A DNA stretch of 64,000 nucleotides from Sphaerochaetaceae bacterium (GTDB taxonomy: Bacteria; Spirochaetota; Spirochaetia; Sphaerochaetales; Sphaerochaetaceae). The stretch is from the NCBI GenBank assembly GCA_028532915.1, contig JAQQAI010000094.1, forward strand, positions 21,617-85,616. Direction: 5' to 3'. Made by a program: the position numbers and the translations under genes. Numbering within the stretch: the stretch's first letter is position 1; each line of letters opens with the position of its first letter. The notes beneath the pieces were generated by a model that saw nothing but the letters and a program-made list of their open reading frames with translations, did not search any database and had not been told where the DNA came from. Below, piece by piece: positions 63,559-64,000 of the stretch.

Positions 63559-64000
63559 CTAATTCCACTCATTATGTTCTAACATAGATCTGTAGGATGC
63601 ATCACTGAATATGAGATGATCGAGGACCTTGATTCCTAACAATTCTCCAGCCTCTTTGAGTCTTTTTGTGACCTTTCTATCATCTAGAGAGGGAATGAGG
63701 TTACCGCTCGGGTGATTGTGAGCGACGATGATGGCTGTAGCTCTCTCCCTTAGCGGTGTAGAGAAGACCTCTCTCGGGTGAACGAGGGTATGGTTTACAA
63801 GACCTATCGAGACGGTGTTGATCGACATCACTTCATGTGCCCCGTTGAGAGAGATGGCGATGAAGTGTTCCTGAAGACGTGAGCCGATATGCTGGATAAG
63901 GGGAAAGACGTCGCCGGGAAATATGATCTGTTTCCTTCTTGAAGGAAGACGTCTTCGGCCTAATTCCAGTGCTGCACAGATCAATGTGGCTTTGGCATTT
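63559..64000 (-). CDS. radC: RadC-family JAB/MPN protein (partial)
   Basis: The frame is open to the window end: NAKATLICAALELG precedes the first Met-like codon, so the N-terminal helix-hairpin-helix part is cut off. The visible ~147 residues contain ISLNGAHEVMSIN, FSTPLRERATAIIVAHNHPSGN with the JAB metal motif HxHPSG..., and DHLIFSDASYRSM. RadC proteins are widespread; the E. coli name reflects an early link to DNA repair that is no longer supported. The C terminus is complete. Confidence 0.93.
   Translation of the reverse strand, partial: NAKATLICAALELGRRRLPSRRKQIIFPGDVFPLIQHIGSRLQEHFIAISLNGAHEVMSINTVSIGLVNHTLVHPREVFSTPLRERATAIIVAHNHPSGNLIPSLDDRKVTKRLKEAGELLGIKVLDHLIFSDASYRSMLEHNEWN

Noticed and set aside
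1..64000. CRISPR arrays, insertion sequences, prophage, tRNA or rRNA genes
   Set aside because: I found no spaced repeats, transposase or integrase motifs, tRNA T-loop sequences in gaps, or rRNA signatures.

Overview
The window reads as a single block of bacterial chromosome, most likely from a fermentative, anaerobic member of the Spirochaetota (Sphaerochaeta or Treponema relatives are my best guess). The reasons are many spirochaete-style lipoproteins and small outer-membrane-like barrel proteins, a BspA-type leucine-rich lipoprotein with a DUF1566-like tail, an M16C peptidase, the complete [FeFe]-hydrogenase maturation set, and class I fumarase subunits. The lineage is an inference from gene content. 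I see no rRNA, tRNA, CRISPR array, transposase or phage gene. Two genes run off the edges: an MFS transporter (left) and radC (right).

Layout. 0-9.9 kb: end of an MFS transporter, an OmpR/histidine-kinase pair, a large lipoprotein, an EIIA(Ntr)-like protein with a CPA2 antiporter, a DUF2156 protein and small envelope proteins. 10-18.4 kb: peptidase T, two exported proteins, GDPD and endonuclease IV, and an M16C peptidase. 18.4-20.5 kb: a three-gene minus-strand operon for a DRTGG protein, an RsbW-like ATPase and a divergent [FeFe]-hydrogenase-like protein. 20.6-34.8 kb: a long plus-strand run of glpK, cdaA (c-di-AMP synthase), a YbbR protein, acpS, truA, type-4 UDG, priA, def, fmt, a patatin-barrel protein, a radical-SAM protein, VanZ, the two fumarase subunits and an FKBP lipoprotein. 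35.5-44.2 kb: a HdeD-like protein, then a complete tightly packed hisGDCBHAF(IE) operon and a CDF transporter. The his operon is preceded by a His-rich leader peptide and an attenuator. 44.3-51.1 kb: single genes (membrane protein, tag, DUF1801-like, methyltransferase, SGNH lipoprotein, BspA-like lipoprotein). 51.1-55.2 kb: minus-strand operon TM1266-like/hydG/hydF/hydE. 55.5-62.4 kb: flavodoxin-ferredoxin protein, SDR, AraC regulator, two GyrI-like proteins, a WYL regulator and a VWA lipoprotein. The end holds a small exported barrel protein, a gene-poor stretch and radC.

How the parts work together. The his operon appears to be controlled by ribosome-mediated attenuation: 14-codon leader with five His codons, alternative pairing, then a terminator with a T tract. 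The hydrogenase maturases and the HydA-like/ATPase/DRTGG trio point to H2 metabolism, but the catalytic HydA is not in the window. Two GyrI-like genes that lie apart carry nearly the same dyad over their -35 boxes, and a WYL-type regulator lies between them, so they look like a small regulon.

The most unusual signal is a promoter layout. Several first genes of transcription units (def, the his leader peptide, araC-like, SGNH lipoprotein, 7844 gene, DUF1801-like, probably the methyltransferase and WYL genes) have no Shine-Dalgarno and carry a -10 box 6-7 nt before the start codon, often with a -35 box 17-18 bp further up. This predicts leaderless mRNAs. Operon-internal genes in the same window have ordinary GGAG-type ribosome binding sites.
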